Shown here piece by piece: positions 1-11,454 of a DNA stretch of 64,000 bases. The DNA comes from Paramecium pentaurelia (taxonomy: Eukaryota; Ciliophora; Oligohymenophorea; Peniculida; Parameciidae), in contig CAJJDO010000035.1 in the NCBI GenBank assembly GCA_905183005.1, positions 208,338-272,337 of the forward strand, read 5' to 3'. The notes under the pieces were generated by a model. It was given only the letters and a program-made list of their open reading frames with translations. It made no database searches and was not told where the DNA came from. The number at the start of each line of letters is the position of its first letter. The first letter of the stretch is position 1. The position numbers were made by a program, and so were the translations under genes.

Positions 1-1572
1 CTTATTTCTAAATACAAGATCTGATGATAATTCCTGGTATTTTTGAGGATTTTCAAATTTTTCTGAAATTCTAATAATCATTTCTTTTTTTGAATACTTT
101 TAAGATTGTAAATTTTGAGATGATTTAAGATTATCAATTTAATTGAGTTTGAATTCAATTTTATCTTAAAGTTGTTTCATATAAATTGAATGTTTAAAAT
201 TAGTAAAGTTAAGGGTTTTACGATCGAATAAACAATTAACTAAAAGAGACTAACAAAATTATTCAATATAATAGAGTGAATGGAAAAGTAGATTGGATTG
301 CTTCTGATCATTTTTCAAAAGACACTACATGCTTAGATTTGGTAATATGAGAGTGTACAAATGATTTACACCATTCTCAATTCCATATGGATAGATGACT
401 GATTATTCTTGAATTTTTATATCTGAATTAGAATTGTAATCTGCATTTTCATAAGTCTAAACAATAATAATATTGCTAGGCTTGTTGAGTTAAAGATCAT
501 TAAGGATTTCCATACAATTTAGAGCTTTTAGATTTATGGAAGATCGTTTAATATCTTTCATTTAATAGATAGCTGTTATAGGTAAACGGTTAATATTCAC
601 ATACTCTGTTAATTAATTTTATAAATGTCTTGTAAGAAAGATTAATTAGAAATTCTTAGATAAAGCATAAATCAGATCTTTTAAATTTGTTAATGCATAA
701 ATAGTAGAATTATGTATCAATTTAGAAAAATAATGATCCTTAATATTTTGATAATCTATATAGAGTTGAGATTAAATAAAGTCCTATTAAAACCCATAAT
801 AACTAGATTCACAAAATCCTAGTAGTTCATCAAAGACAATTAAAGCAACATTACTTATTTAAGAATTTGTGATTTTTACTTATTCTAGTTGTAGTAAAAT
901 TGTATTAATAAAGGGTTTCTTGATTTAGATATCAGGAGTTGGTTTTGATAAGGATGTAATTGGTCTAATAAACTAAGTTTTAGGGCTTTTGTTAATTTCA
1001 TAGATAGCCTTATTTTAAGATAAACTATTTTCGAGAGAAGAATTGCTTGAAATAGATGATTTAATTTTAACTTTAGATTATGTTAGTTATTTAATCCCAA
1101 TTTACTCAATATTTAATCCATTAGTATTTTATTAAGGAGAGCGATACTAAATATTTTTATTATGGGGAAAACTTCCCTTAATAATTTTACCAGGTATTTT
1201 GATACTATGTTTTTATTTTCTCATTTAATAATAATTAGCACAAGCAGGTTTAATCTAATATTTTGATAAATTAGAATCTTAGTGGATGTTATGAATGAAA
1301 CTACTAGTTACATCAATTTGATTATCTTCATTTCTAGAATCATTAGCTATGTAGGATTTGGTATTAATTTAGGGTAAAGTGATTCTTTAGTCTTCATTTG
1401 ATGAATTTAAAGTGACAAAAGGTGAATAATTCTTCTTCCAATACCCCTATATTAATGCTTTAGGAGAATAGGATGTATTGGTTTTAATCTCTCTTTATGA
1501 AATAGATTTGAGATAGTTGTCGTTGACATAGTATTATTAGATGGGGTCCAATTTAGTTAGAGCTTGAATCAT
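1..1572 (-). CDS. Hypothetical protein, 3' end cut by window edge
   Basis: An uninterrupted code-6 frame of 524 codons runs from ATG at 1572 to the window edge, so the C-terminus is missing. The first 200 or so residues are Ser/Asn/Gln-rich and look disordered. A more ordered part follows, beginning near IVFDELLGFCE, with alternating hydrophobic strands and a later segment NFQLIFLTRHL. That part faintly recalls a HAD/FCP1-like fold, but the DxDxT motif is not there, so I do not assign a function. The start lies 83 bp downstream of the stop of the next minus-strand gene, in the same direction. No intron was needed. Unrecognised. Confidence 0.6.
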
Positions 1573-1655
1573 AATAATTAATTTTATAATTGACCTTAAA
1601 AATAATCTGTATTGAAATGAATATTGGGTATGAATATAATGTTATATAGAATATA

Positions 1656-2895
1656 TCATAAACTAACACTTTTCAAATACATTTCTAAAACATTAGTAAA
1701 TCTAAGGAAACTAGGACAGTAAATATATTTGATATCACTTCCAAGTAATCCATCAAATTCCCACATTAATTTAAGAGAGTTCAATAAGTGTTCTTTGAAA
1801 TCAACTTTAAATTTTTGTCCATATTGATGGCTAAGAATAAATTTTATAGAATTTACAAAATATATAAGTATATATCTGATCTAGAATCTTCAGCAAAAAG
1901 GATGTCTTGTATACTTTATAATTGATTTTAATCTCGATTTGTTAAAAGAGTTTTAGTAATTAAATTATCAAATTTTTAAATTAGAAGAAACTTCTTCCAT
2001 GGTTTAGTTGTTTTTATCATTTGACTAAGTATTTCAAAAGTTGTTGCATATGGAAGATGTTTAAATTATTTCTCAGCATTTTCAATAATATTATCTATTT
2101 GAATAATTGCTTAGTGTTGTATTGGTTTAACAGATCCACCAGATGATTCAAGAAAACTAATACATAAATATTTGAAAAGTTGTACCTATCATTAGAAATG
2201 TTAACTATCTCTCCTCCTTATATTGGTAATAAGGCTTAGTCTATTTCAAAATCATTATGCTCTAAAACTGTACCTTTCTCAGGAATATTTGATTAATGTA
2301 ATTCATTAATTTATATTTATTGATAATAGAGTTTAAGCATCTAATTAAATTTATTCTTAATGGGAGATGCCTTCCCTAATAAGTAATGTTAAAGCACTCT
2401 TTAAACAAGTAATTCCTGTTCAGGTAGTTTATCAAGGTCATTGCCAAAATAGAGTTTGAGATCCTACTAGAAACCTTAAAGGATAACTATTCTAAGTATT
2501 TATGAAATAGTATCAAATTATTGAATGATATCAATGACCTCCTCATCAGCATAGATCTCATTGAAATGTAAAAAGTAATTCGCAATAAGTAAATTGAAGA
2601 AACTTGATTGATTAAGTTCTATTTCTAGTTTCATTCTAAAATAAAACTCAAGTTTTGTTTCTGGATCTTTTTCAGTTATTGATAAATATCTTGGAGCATT
2701 GCAATTATTAATTAATTATACAACTAAATTCTATATACATAAATATCAAACCTTATGAAATATTATTATGTCTTGATACTAGACTTGAGAAATGAGTTAA
2801 TTATTCAGTTTATGTAATTTCTTTTAGAATTAGTACTTGCGTTTATCGATAGGTTCATCATTTTGATCAACACAACAGATATTATTATTTCCCAT
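1656..2895 (-). CDS. Hypothetical helical protein with likely N-myristoylation site
   Basis: Four exons joined across three introns (2731-2751, 2157-2185, 1831-1856) give 387 aa. The start MGNNNICC carries Gly2 and a Cys pair, as in N-myristoylated and palmitoylated membrane-anchored proteins; that is inference from the motif. The rest is rich in Leu, Ile, Gln and Lys and looks all-helical, possibly ARM/HEAT-like. No catalytic motif is seen. It ends at TGA (1656-1658), and a separate gene follows in the same direction. I did not recognise a family. The exon structure is well supported because each junction restores the frame and the total is a whole number of codons. Confidence 0.65.
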
Positions 2896-3719
2896 TTATT
2901 TTATATAAAATAATAAAATTAAGATTGATCCTTATATTTGTGAATTTATGTAAAAGTATAAGAAATATAAGTTTATCACAATAAATATATGAATCAATTA
3001 GATTTTTTGACCTTGATAGAAATTAATTAAGATTTAATGCTTCTATACTTAACGATAATTATTAATAACTTTAATGAAATAATTATAAAGATAATCTATC
3101 TAATTTATGTTGGCATATATGTTATTATATTATATAATGATCATAATCAAATTTAATATCAGTCTTTTTCAATAATATCCATCACTGAATTAGAAATAGT
3201 CCACAAAACTTCATTTAAGATAATTACTAACCTTGGAAAGTATGAAACTCAAAGTAACAAAAAGTAAGTTAAAATAAAGTATGAAAATAATAATTCCAAA
3301 GATTTATATCCTATTTCTAAAGAATTCCTAAAATATATATAATTATTATATTGAAACATAATTCTAGATATCTAGATATTAGTAAATTGGTTCCTAATAT
3401 ATAACAGAATAACTAAAAAGTTAATAAATAAAATTAAATAATTATAGCACACATTAATCAAATGCTTTATTAAAAGACACTGTAAATGAAACATAAATTA
3501 AATTAGGAATCAAAGTAATTTATTTAATTTTTACTTTGAGTTGATAGATGGATGAGTCATGACTATTAAAATATATGGTGTAATGATATTTAAGTTTGGA
3601 TGGTTGATTTTTATTGTGATTGTGATTATAAACAAAGAGTTTTTGTGAAGCATTTTGAGTTATTTTCATTATTTAGAGTAATTTAATTATTTAAATTAAA
3701 ATAACAAAGATTTTAATCA
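2896..3719. other. Intergenic A+T-rich stretch, no gene seen
   Basis: This stretch separates the divergent starts of the minus-strand gene at 2895 and eL33 at 3720. It should hold both promoters. I see no open frame with coding character, no RNA gene and no clear repeat. Confidence 0.5.
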
Positions 3720-4153
3720 ATGAAGGCCGAACAATAACAAAAGGGGGCAACCAAAACAGTAAAGAAAGTTAAGGTTAATAACAAAGCACCAGTCAGGTAC
3801 ATTGAATATTTGAAAAAAGATTATGGGTTAAGGCTGCTTTCACTGGTTTCAGAAGATCTAAAGTTTAATAAAACGAGAATTAAGCATTGTTAAAGATTTA
3901 ACATGTTGATGATGTCTCATCTAGCAGATTCTATTGGGGAAAAAGAGTAGCATATATCTACAAGGCTCACTCTCTTAAGAACAATACTAAATTTAGAGTA
4001 ATTCATTATCCTAATGTTTTTTAGACTATCTGGGGTAGAATCAGCAAATCACATGGATCAAATGGAGTTGTGATTGCTCGTTTCAATAGAAATCTTCCAC
4101 CAAGAGCCATTGGATCTACTTTGAGAGTATTCCTTTATCCAAATAGGGCTTGA
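3720..4153 (+). CDS. RPL35A: Ribosomal protein eL33 (L35Ae)
   Basis: Cytosolic large-subunit ribosomal protein, 136 aa. One 23-nt intron (3797-3819) splits the Arg codon before LWVKAAFTGFRRSK. That block and the later HYPNVFQTIWGRISKSHG and VVIARFNRNLPP blocks are the conserved body of the L35Ae family, and the length is normal. The N-terminus is Lys/Gln-rich. Two in-frame TAA/TAG codons and a TGA stop confirm code 6. Start chosen at the first ATG in frame, just upstream of the basic N-terminus. The CCT4 gene follows 63 bp downstream on the same strand. Confidence 0.96.
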
Positions 4154-4216
4154 TCCAATATATTAATATGTACATTTATTTCCAGAAATTAAATAAAACA
4201 AATTTATTTTTTAAAT

Positions 4217-5972
4217 ATGAGTCAACCACAGTAGGCATCATAATCATAATAGCAAAAGGCCAATACCTTCAATAAATCAGAAAAAACAAAAGATATCAGA
4301 TTAACAAATATCTAGGCTGCTAAAGGTAAAAATGAAATATATATATCAAGCCGTATCTGATGCAATAAGAACCAGTTTAGGACCAAGAGGAATGGATAAA
4401 ATGATTTAAGATGCCAAAGGTGAAGTACTCATTACAAATGATGGAGCCACTATACTCAAATAGATGGATTTGGTTCATCCTACTGCAAAAATGGTAATTT
4501 ATAGAATATTACAAAAAGTTAGTTGAAATTTCTCATGCATAAGATGTTGAGGCTGGAGATGGCACTACATCAGTTGTAGTATTTGCAGGAGCATTATTGA
4601 AATCATGTGAAGTCCTCTTAGAGAAGGGAATACATCCAACCACTATTTCAGAGGGATTCCAATATGCCTTAGAAAATGCATTAGAAGCTTTAGATGAATT
4701 GAAAAAACCAGTTGATCTAGACAATAAATAATAATTGATTGAATGTGTGTAAACAGCACTTTCATCAAAAGTGGTTTCATCTAATAGTGCATAATTGGCT
4801 CCACTTGCTGTAGATGCAGTTTTGAGAATTGTTGATCCTCTTAAACCTGATAATGTTGATCTTAAAGATATTAAAATTGTTAAAAAATTAGGAGGCACAA
4901 TTGATGATACTGAATTAGTTGAAGGAATTGTATTCTCTAATTAAAAAGCAAGTTAAACAGCTGGAGGACCATAAAAAATTGAAAATGCTAAAGTTGCACT
5001 TCTTTAATTTTGTTTATCAGCACCAAAAACAGATGTTGAGAATTCTATTGCAATTAAAGATTATACAGAAATGGATAAAATATTGAAAGAAGAAAGAAAA
5101 TATATTATAGATCTTGTAAAAAAGATAGTAGCATCAGGTGCAAATGTATTATTAATATAAAAAAGTATATTAAGAGATGCTGTAAATGATCTTTCATTAC
5201 ACTTTTTAGCAAAGAAAGGTATAATGGTTGTAAAAGATATTGAAAGAGAGGATGTCGAATTTATATCAAAGGTATATTTATATATAGATAATAATTATAA
5301 TAGACTTTATGTTTAGTACCAGTTGCACATATAGATTAATTGACACCAGAAAAATTAGGAAATGCTGGACTTGTTGAAACAGTTTTCTTGAATGATGAAA
5401 GCAAAGTATTGAGAATTACTGGAATGCCTGCTTAATCTAAAGCTTTAACAATCTTAGTTAGAGGATCAAATTAATTAGTTTTAGATGAAGCTGATAGAAG
5501 CATACATGATGCATTATGTGTTGTTAGAAGTCTTGTTAAAAGCAAAGGATTAATTCCTGGAGGAGGAGCACCAGAAATTCATTTATCATTAAAATTAACT
5601 TAAAAGGCTAATACTTTAACAGGTGCAAGATCTATGTGTGTGAGAGCATTTGCTGAAGCACTTGAAGTAATCCCTTATACTCTTGCAGAAAATGCAGGTA
5701 AATAAAATTTATATTCCATAATTTATAGGATTGAATCCAATTAATGTAGTTACTGAGTTGAGAAATAGACATCTTAAATCATAAAAGTTTGCAGGAATAG
5801 GAATGAAGAAAGTAATTATTATTTAATACTAATTTAGAATAATATTGTAGATGATATTACAACTGAATAAGTAGTCTAACCAATTTTAGTAACAAGGAGT
5901 GCTTTGAGTTTGGCTACAGAATGTGTTAGAATGATCTTGAAGATTGATGATCTAGTCATTTCAGCACGTTGA
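4217..5972 (+). CDS. CCT4: T-complex protein 1 subunit delta (CCT4)
   Basis: Group II chaperonin subunit of the cytosolic TRiC/CCT ring, which folds actin, tubulin and other substrates using ATP. The spliced product is 538 aa, the usual length. Five introns: 4326-4350, 4494-4518, 5272-5303, 5698-5728 and 5812-5837. Seen motifs are SLGPRGMDKMI, LITNDGATIL and the catalytic-loop DVEAGDGTTS. Delta-type blocks are ERSIHDALCVVRSLVK-like (here DRSIHDALCVVRSLVK) and IPGGGAPEIHLSL. The start is Gln/Ser-rich as in other ciliate CCTs. Stop TGA after DLVISAR. Assignment to delta rather than another CCT subunit rests on those last blocks. Confidence 0.95.
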
Positions 5973-6105
5973 TGTATAACATTTTATATAAGAAAAATAA
6001 AAATAGTCTATAGGTTTTAATATAAAATATTTAATAATTATAAAGTCTTGAAAAATGGATTAAATAAAATATGTTTTATAATACATTCATATTTCTATTT
6101 TAATT

Positions 6106-6166
<61 letters not shown>
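6106..6166. repeat. (TAA)n / (AAT)n microsatellite
   Basis: About 20 near-perfect copies of a TAA trinucleotide lie between CCT4 and the next ORF. In code 6 such a run would read as polyglutamine if it fell in frame. Here it ends 6 bp before the ATG at 6173 and looks like upstream non-coding sequence. Confidence 0.9.
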
Positions 6167-6170
<4 letters not shown>

Positions 6171-6172
6171 TA

Positions 6173-6772
6173 ATGTTAACAAATTCAAGATCTAATCCTA
6201 CAACCAAACCTGTTCTTAAATTAAAGCATTTTTTGAATACCATTGTTGTACCCTATTCATCCAAAGATCCTATATATAGTTTAAAAAATTCAATTGAAAG
6301 TTCAAGATTTGCATCATATCATAATATCAGTAATTCTGTACGTAAAAATATAATCAAAAACCAATATTCCTTTTTACCATGTATCACTAATCGGAAATCA
6401 CTCATAATTGAAGCTAATTAAATTTCTACAATTACATTTGATCATGTGTAATTAGAATAAAATAATAATAAGTAAATGAAAAAACATTTAAGATAATTAA
6501 AGAATTTTAGTATTGCTCAAAATTAAAATGATAATCTAAATTCAACATATGAAGAATTATAAATACTTTAATCTAATAAAAATAGTCCAACAAAATATAA
6601 AACATCTAATAAATAGGAATAGTAAAAATCAAGAAAATAAAAATTAGTTGATTTTTTGAAAGGTGAAAATTAAGGCATATAATTTACATAATTATTACAA
6701 AAAAAATAATCAAAATAGTAAACTTTATTTCCTTCTTTCACAATTAAAAAATATCAAGAACTTTAATTTTGA
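6173..6772 (+). CDS. Hypothetical protein, 199 aa
   Basis: A single-exon code-6 frame from ATG 6173 to TGA 6770-6772. The protein is Asn-, Gln-, Lys- and Ser-rich, with a slightly more ordered N-terminal 80 residues (HFLNTIVVPYSS, NQYSFLPCITNRKS) and a basic, disordered second half. It has no membrane segment or signal peptide. It lies directly upstream of the CCDC61 homologue, 36 bp away on the same strand. I did not recognise it; low-complexity content means it could be fast-evolving. Confidence 0.6.
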
Positions 6773-6808
6773 AATTTTGTTTGTATTATTATTATTTTTT
6801 CAATCATA

Positions 6809-8538
6809 ATGTTAGACAATCCAAAAATTTAATTAGAAACTGAAATCATACTTTAAGGAATCTAATACTTAATCACCATACAAGCTAATGAACATTTACT
6901 GTATAAATAATTTATACATTAGATATATAGAATTAGAATCAAAATATGAACCTTAGATCTGGAAAAATACTTACACCATTGATTATATTGAAGAACTTAC
7001 TCGCAAAACAGGTAATCCTAAAAAATTCAATGTATTTATCTCCATTTTATAAATTGCATTATAAAAATCAAATGAAAATGTATTATTTATATTCTAAATA
7101 GGTATTATTTGATATTTTGACTTATCAAGATCTTGAGAATCTAAAATAATAAAAATAATAAGATTAAAGTCATCTTTCTAGAGGTTCATCAACAAATTCC
7201 AAAATTAATAAAAGATATCTGATATTATCATATCAAACTGATTTTGAAAAAATTCATTATCCATTAGCCTTAAATTATGAGGAACAAATTGAAAACTCAA
7301 GATTAATGACTAAAATCTAGAATTTAAAAACAGAACTATAAGATTTTAAATCATAGAAATAAAATGATGAAGAATTTTAGATTTCGAATTCATTTACCAA
7401 AAGTAAAAGGGATATATAAACTCCTGATTCTATTGTGAATTAAAATGAACTTTTGAAAGCAAAAGTAAAAAGATTAGAAGAGGCTTTGACCCAAAAAAAA
7501 GGGGCAGTAGAAGTAGATTAATTAGTTAGAGATAATGAAGACTTATAAAATATGCTAAATACATCAAAATTATTATACGAAGAGAAAATGGAGAAGTTAG
7601 AAAAATAGTTGAATTTAAAAAATACAGAAATTGTTATGTAAATGGCTGAAGTATATATAATATAAATAAAGATTAGATAAATGCATTTAAAAAGGAGTTA
7701 TCATAATTGATTGGAAGAGTAGAGATGGATAATAGGATCAAAGAGCATATCAAGCTTATGAATGATGATGAGGAAAGTAAATTGGTTAAAGCATAGAAAA
7801 CTATACAAAAATATGAAAAAGAAGTTGAAGGCCTTAATTAGTATGTAATTTATAAAATCATAGATAAATAGATTCATTTAAAAAATAAGATGCTATATAA
7901 AAAAGAAGAATAAATCAATTAGAAACTGAACTATCTTAATCAATGAAAAAATTTAATTACAAAGGAGTTACTGACAGGCTTTATTCCCCATATAGTAATC
8001 ACTCAAATGGGAGTAGAAAATCGAATTATTCAGTTCCAAATAGATTAAATTCAAATAATTCATCTGGAAATGCATCTCCTAATGTAAAGTAGGCATCTCC
8101 AGCTTTAAGCAAGAATTCACGTAATTCCACTCAAAATTCAGTAATTAAATATTGTATTCTTAGGCTGCTTATCAAAAACCAAAGTTTTATAATACTGCTC
8201 CAATGAATAAATAACCTATTTAAAAGAAACCCTCTCCAGCTAGACCATAATAATAGATTAGACCTAATCCTAATAGGGCATCTCCAATTACTTAATAAAA
8301 ACCTTCTCCTGGAAAAAATAATATCTTTAAATAGCCATCTCCTCCAAGATAAAATTATTAATAACATAAGGCTCCTTAATAACATTAGGCTAAATAAAGG
8401 ACAAATTAATCTGCTAATAATTATAAATAGCCTATGAAGTAGGTGCGCAATGAATATGATTGGAAATCAGGGAATGCAACAGAACTGGATAATAAAATTA
8501 ATAATTTGAAAAATATATTATAAAGAGCAAAAAAATGA
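6809..8538 (+). CDS. CCDC61: CCDC61/VFL3-like basal body protein
   Basis: Basal-body protein of the SAS-6/XRCC4 superfamily, needed for rootlet and basal-body orientation in other organisms. The spliced product is 537 aa. Introns: 6901-6922, 7080-7101, 7651-7676, 7841-7863 and 8141-8163. The N-terminal head domain (about residues 1-150) matches the family at YIEELTRKTGNPKKF, VLFDILTYQDLENLK and KRYLILSYQTDFEKIHYPL. Coiled coil follows (about 170-310). The tail is Pro/Ser/Gln/Asn-rich with repeated SP sites, a likely microtubule-binding or phosphoregulated tail. It heads a run of cilia-related genes. Confidence 0.9.
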
Positions 8539-8602
8539 TTAAACAATATAATAAATACAAAGAAATAAAAATTTAATGAACCAAAAAAAATCTTAAAATT
8601 TA

Positions 8603-9258
8603 TCATTTTTTTGTTTTTTTAGTTGGTTAAGGGCTTGATTCTTTTTCATCATCATCATCATCTAAATCACCATCATCATCTTCTAAATCATCATCTGATT
8701 CATCTGAATCTTCTCCTCCTAAACCATCTTCATCATCACTATATTAAATATCATTTCCATTTTTATCTTTATTATCTAAAATTTACAATCCTGGAACTAA
8801 ATCAAATACCTTTTAGAAGTATCCTTACTATTAAGAAATAGGATTGTCAGATAAATCTAATTGTTGTAATTTCTTCAATTATTTGATTGGCTCCAATTCC
8901 TAATAATATATACTTAATAAGATACATCAAATGTTTTAATTAAATTTTCTGCTAAGCTTAAACACATTAATTTTGGATATGCATCAGCAATAAATTTAAT
9001 TGCATCTCCCTCCAATTAATTAGTTTCCAATACCAAATTCAATAAATTTGGTAATTTAGGAAATCCTTCAAGTGTCTTTAAGGAGCACTCTACTAGACTT
9101 AAAGATTCTAGCTGACTATGAGATTCAAGAAGTTCAGCTATCTATTTGTCTAATTTAACAATCTTAACATTGTCAAGATCAAAATCCATTAATTTGCCAT
9201 CTTGTTCTTGTGTTTTTAATTTGATTTCTTTTTTAAATATGTCTAATATGTTAGCCAT
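8603..9258 (-). CDS. ANP32-like acidic leucine-rich nuclear phosphoprotein
   Basis: 209 aa with one 26-nt intron (8900-8925). N-terminal leucine-rich repeats occupy about residues 25-150 (LESLSLVECSLKTLEGF, LLNLVLETNQLEG, LQQLDLSDNPIS). Next comes the cap region KVFDLVPGLQILDNKDKNG, then a long Asp/Glu tail and a basic KKTKK end. This is the order of ANP32 proteins, which act as histone chaperones and phosphatase inhibitors in other eukaryotes. The start lies 18 bp from the stop of IFT27, same strand. Which ANP32 subtype cannot be told. Confidence 0.9.
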
Positions 9259-9276
9259 TTATTAAAATAATTAATA

Positions 9277-9879
9277 TCATTTAATTAACTATTACGCTAT
9301 ATGCTAAAAAGGGTGATCGATGTCTTGATTGCGTGCCTATTTTAATAAAGATAATAAATTACTGTTGACAATGAAAAGAATGACAATCCTAATTAACTAG
9401 CTAATTGCATTCCTTATTTATTTTCTATCTTTCTGATTGCTTATAAGTCTGACTTCATGGCAACTAAAACACCTGGTAACTTCTTTCCATTAGCTTTTGT
9501 TACTCTTTCAAACCATTCTTTAGCTGCCTCATAGGTGGTCTCCTTTGTCATGTCATAACATAAGAAAACAAAGTTGGCGTCTTTCAACTTGAATAATATT
9601 ATTTAAATTTGACTATGTTAGATTTTAAAATCGCTTATTCATATATTTCTGATCCTGCTATATCAAATAAGTATAATTCGACATCTTTTTCTTCTTATTC
9701 AAATGGAATTAATTTTGTAGATATTTCAGCTATTTGAGTCTAAGATTATTGAATGAAGATAATACTAATTGATAATCCTTTAGAAAATTAACCTCTCCAG
9801 TTGTATACAATTAAATAAGGGCAGATTTTCCAACTGCAGAGCTACCTACCACCAATACCTTAGCTGTTACTTTTCTCAT
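9277..9879 (-). CDS. IFT27: IFT27 (RABL4) small GTPase of intraflagellar transport
   Basis: Small Rab-like GTPase of the IFT-B complex, 174 aa, three 26-nt introns (9740-9765, 9588-9613, 9337-9362). The P-loop is GSSAVGKSAL and the switch II region is LFDIAGSE, where Rabs have WDTAGQE. IFT27-specific blocks are NFLKDYQLTQIAEIST, VELYLFDIAGSE and the C-terminal DHPFQHIAQQ. There is no C-terminal prenylation Cys, as in IFT27. Position 61 Gln is replaced by Ser. The guanine-specificity motif reads MKSDL instead of NKxD. Start at ATG 9879. Confidence 0.9.
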
Positions 9880-10208
9880 TGAATAATAAATAATTTAAAA
9901 ATAATTTAAGATCAATAAATTATTCATTTTTGTCTGATATTTTTTTTTAAATTACCTAAGTTTGCTTTTTTACCTTATAAAATATATTCATGTTATGCAG
10001 ATTATTTTTTTGTTTCTTTATCTAATTAATTCAATAAATAATACTTTGAAAATAAATAGGCCCATATGCTTATTATTTTGTAAGTGGAGGCAATTTAACT
10101 GTATCTTAGAGTTATTATTTTTTATTTTTAATAGAGTTTTGCAAAATTTAGTTGGGTTTTTTGAATAGAATCTATTTAGGTAATGTGCGACAGTTTTTTT
10201 ATTCTTCT
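9880..10208. other. Intergenic stretch between IFT27 and MOK-like gene
   Basis: This holds the 3' end region of the MOK-like gene and the promoter of IFT27. A 64-codon minus-strand frame starts at the ATG overlapping the MOK stop, but it has low-complexity composition and I treat it as non-coding. Confidence 0.5.
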
Positions 10209-11369
10209 TCATCTCTTTTGAATTAAATTTAATATATACAGTTTCTCTTGCAATTTGATTGATTATAGACTTGTTCCCAATAATTTATATTATTCTTAAT
10301 CTCTTAATTCTTTAAAATATGGATGTCTAAGTGCTTATGTTGCATCAATTCTCTCTTCTGGATCATAAATTAACATTTGTTTAATTAAATCAACTAAATC
10401 TTTGGGAGCATATGGAATAAGGTTTTCAAAACCTGTTCCAACTTTAGGAGGGAAATTAATTTCCATATGTGATGCATGCTTTCTGAAACGATCTAGTACT
10501 TTAGGATTTGGTGTGCCTAAGATGTTATGAATCTTATTAATTTAATCAAATTCATTGTTTCCAGGAAACAAAGGATATAATGCAGTAATTTCAAATAGCA
10601 CACAACCTGCTCCCCAAATATCCATTTTCCTATCATAATAACCATCTGTCAATAGAACTTCAGGTGCTCTATACCATCTTGCATCTATGTAATCTGTTTA
10701 TGGATGTTAAAAATAAATGCTTTTACAAGATCCCATGCCAGCTAATTTTAGATGATCACCTTAAAGTAAAATATTTTCACTAAATATTAAAAATAGTTAT
10801 TACGGTACAATGCAACGATGAAATAAATTATTTTTATGTATGAAATCTATTGCTTTTAATAATTGATACATATAACTTTTAATTTTATCTTATTCTAATA
10901 GTATTTATCGATCTATTTGATTAATTAAATATAATTAATACCCTTAATAAGTTCATAAAGATTTTGTTCCATTAATTCAAATACTAGAGAAAATCTCCAT
11001 GTATTTTCATCACTATATAAAGAATTAATAATTACAATAAAACTTCAAATAAATTTATTATATGGTCATGATTTTGTAACTTTCTTAATATTGGAATTTC
11101 CCTAAATTCGTTAACCTAAATTAGTAATAATTATTTACTTCATCAATTGTTTAAAAAACTTTTTTCATACATTTAATAGCAACTATCTCATTTGATGCTA
11201 TAGATTAAGCCTTTATAACTTCTGAAGATGTGCCATATCCCAATTTAGCTATTAGTTTATAATCTATCCATCTTTATAATGAAATTACTTTGCATTCAAA
11301 ATTGTTATTTTATAATATAATTAATTTTTTATAATAATAAAAATAAATCTATGTATAATGCTTTAACAT
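10209..11369 (-). CDS. MOK-family kinase homologue, predicted pseudokinase
   Basis: 353 aa with four introns (11116-11138, 11013-11035, 10913-10941, 10780-10803). It matches the MOK/RAGE branch of the MAK/ICK/MOK kinases along its length: LGYGTSSEVIKAQ, VFELMEQNLYELIKG, SYMYQLLKAIDFIH, RWYRAPEVLLTDGYYD, FPGNNEFDQINKIHNILGTP and YDPEERIDATQALRHPYF. The VAIK lysine is kept (IVAIKCMKK). The catalytic HRD is HRC (FHRCIVPENIL, near 10804-10824) and the DFG is AGM (KLAGMGSC). Both catalytic aspartates are lost, so it is probably inactive. MOK kinases act in cilia length control. The start is uncertain: the chosen ATG adds a 30-residue extension. Confidence 0.88.
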
Positions 11370-11454
11370 TTATTCACCATTTTAAGATTATAAATCTCTT
11401 AGAATTTATTATTATACCAGTTTCATTTCATTAATTATTTAATTAATTAAATTA

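Noticed and set aside
4533..4898. 121-codon minus-strand frame
   Set aside because: Antisense to CCT4 exons with strong family motifs.
8131..8606. Two minus-strand frames rich in Arg, Ser, Leu and Phe
   Set aside because: They lie opposite the C-terminal exon of CCDC61, whose plus-strand frame has clear homology and a TGA end.
8623..8841. His/Leu-rich plus-strand open frame (72 codons)
   Set aside because: It is the antisense of the Asp/Glu tail of the ANP32-like gene; GAT repeats read backwards give His.
10018..10212. Minus-strand frame starting at the MOK stop codon
   Set aside because: Low-complexity Asn/Lys/Leu composition, no recognisable domain, and it overlaps the stop as ATGA by chance; likely 3' untranslated sequence.
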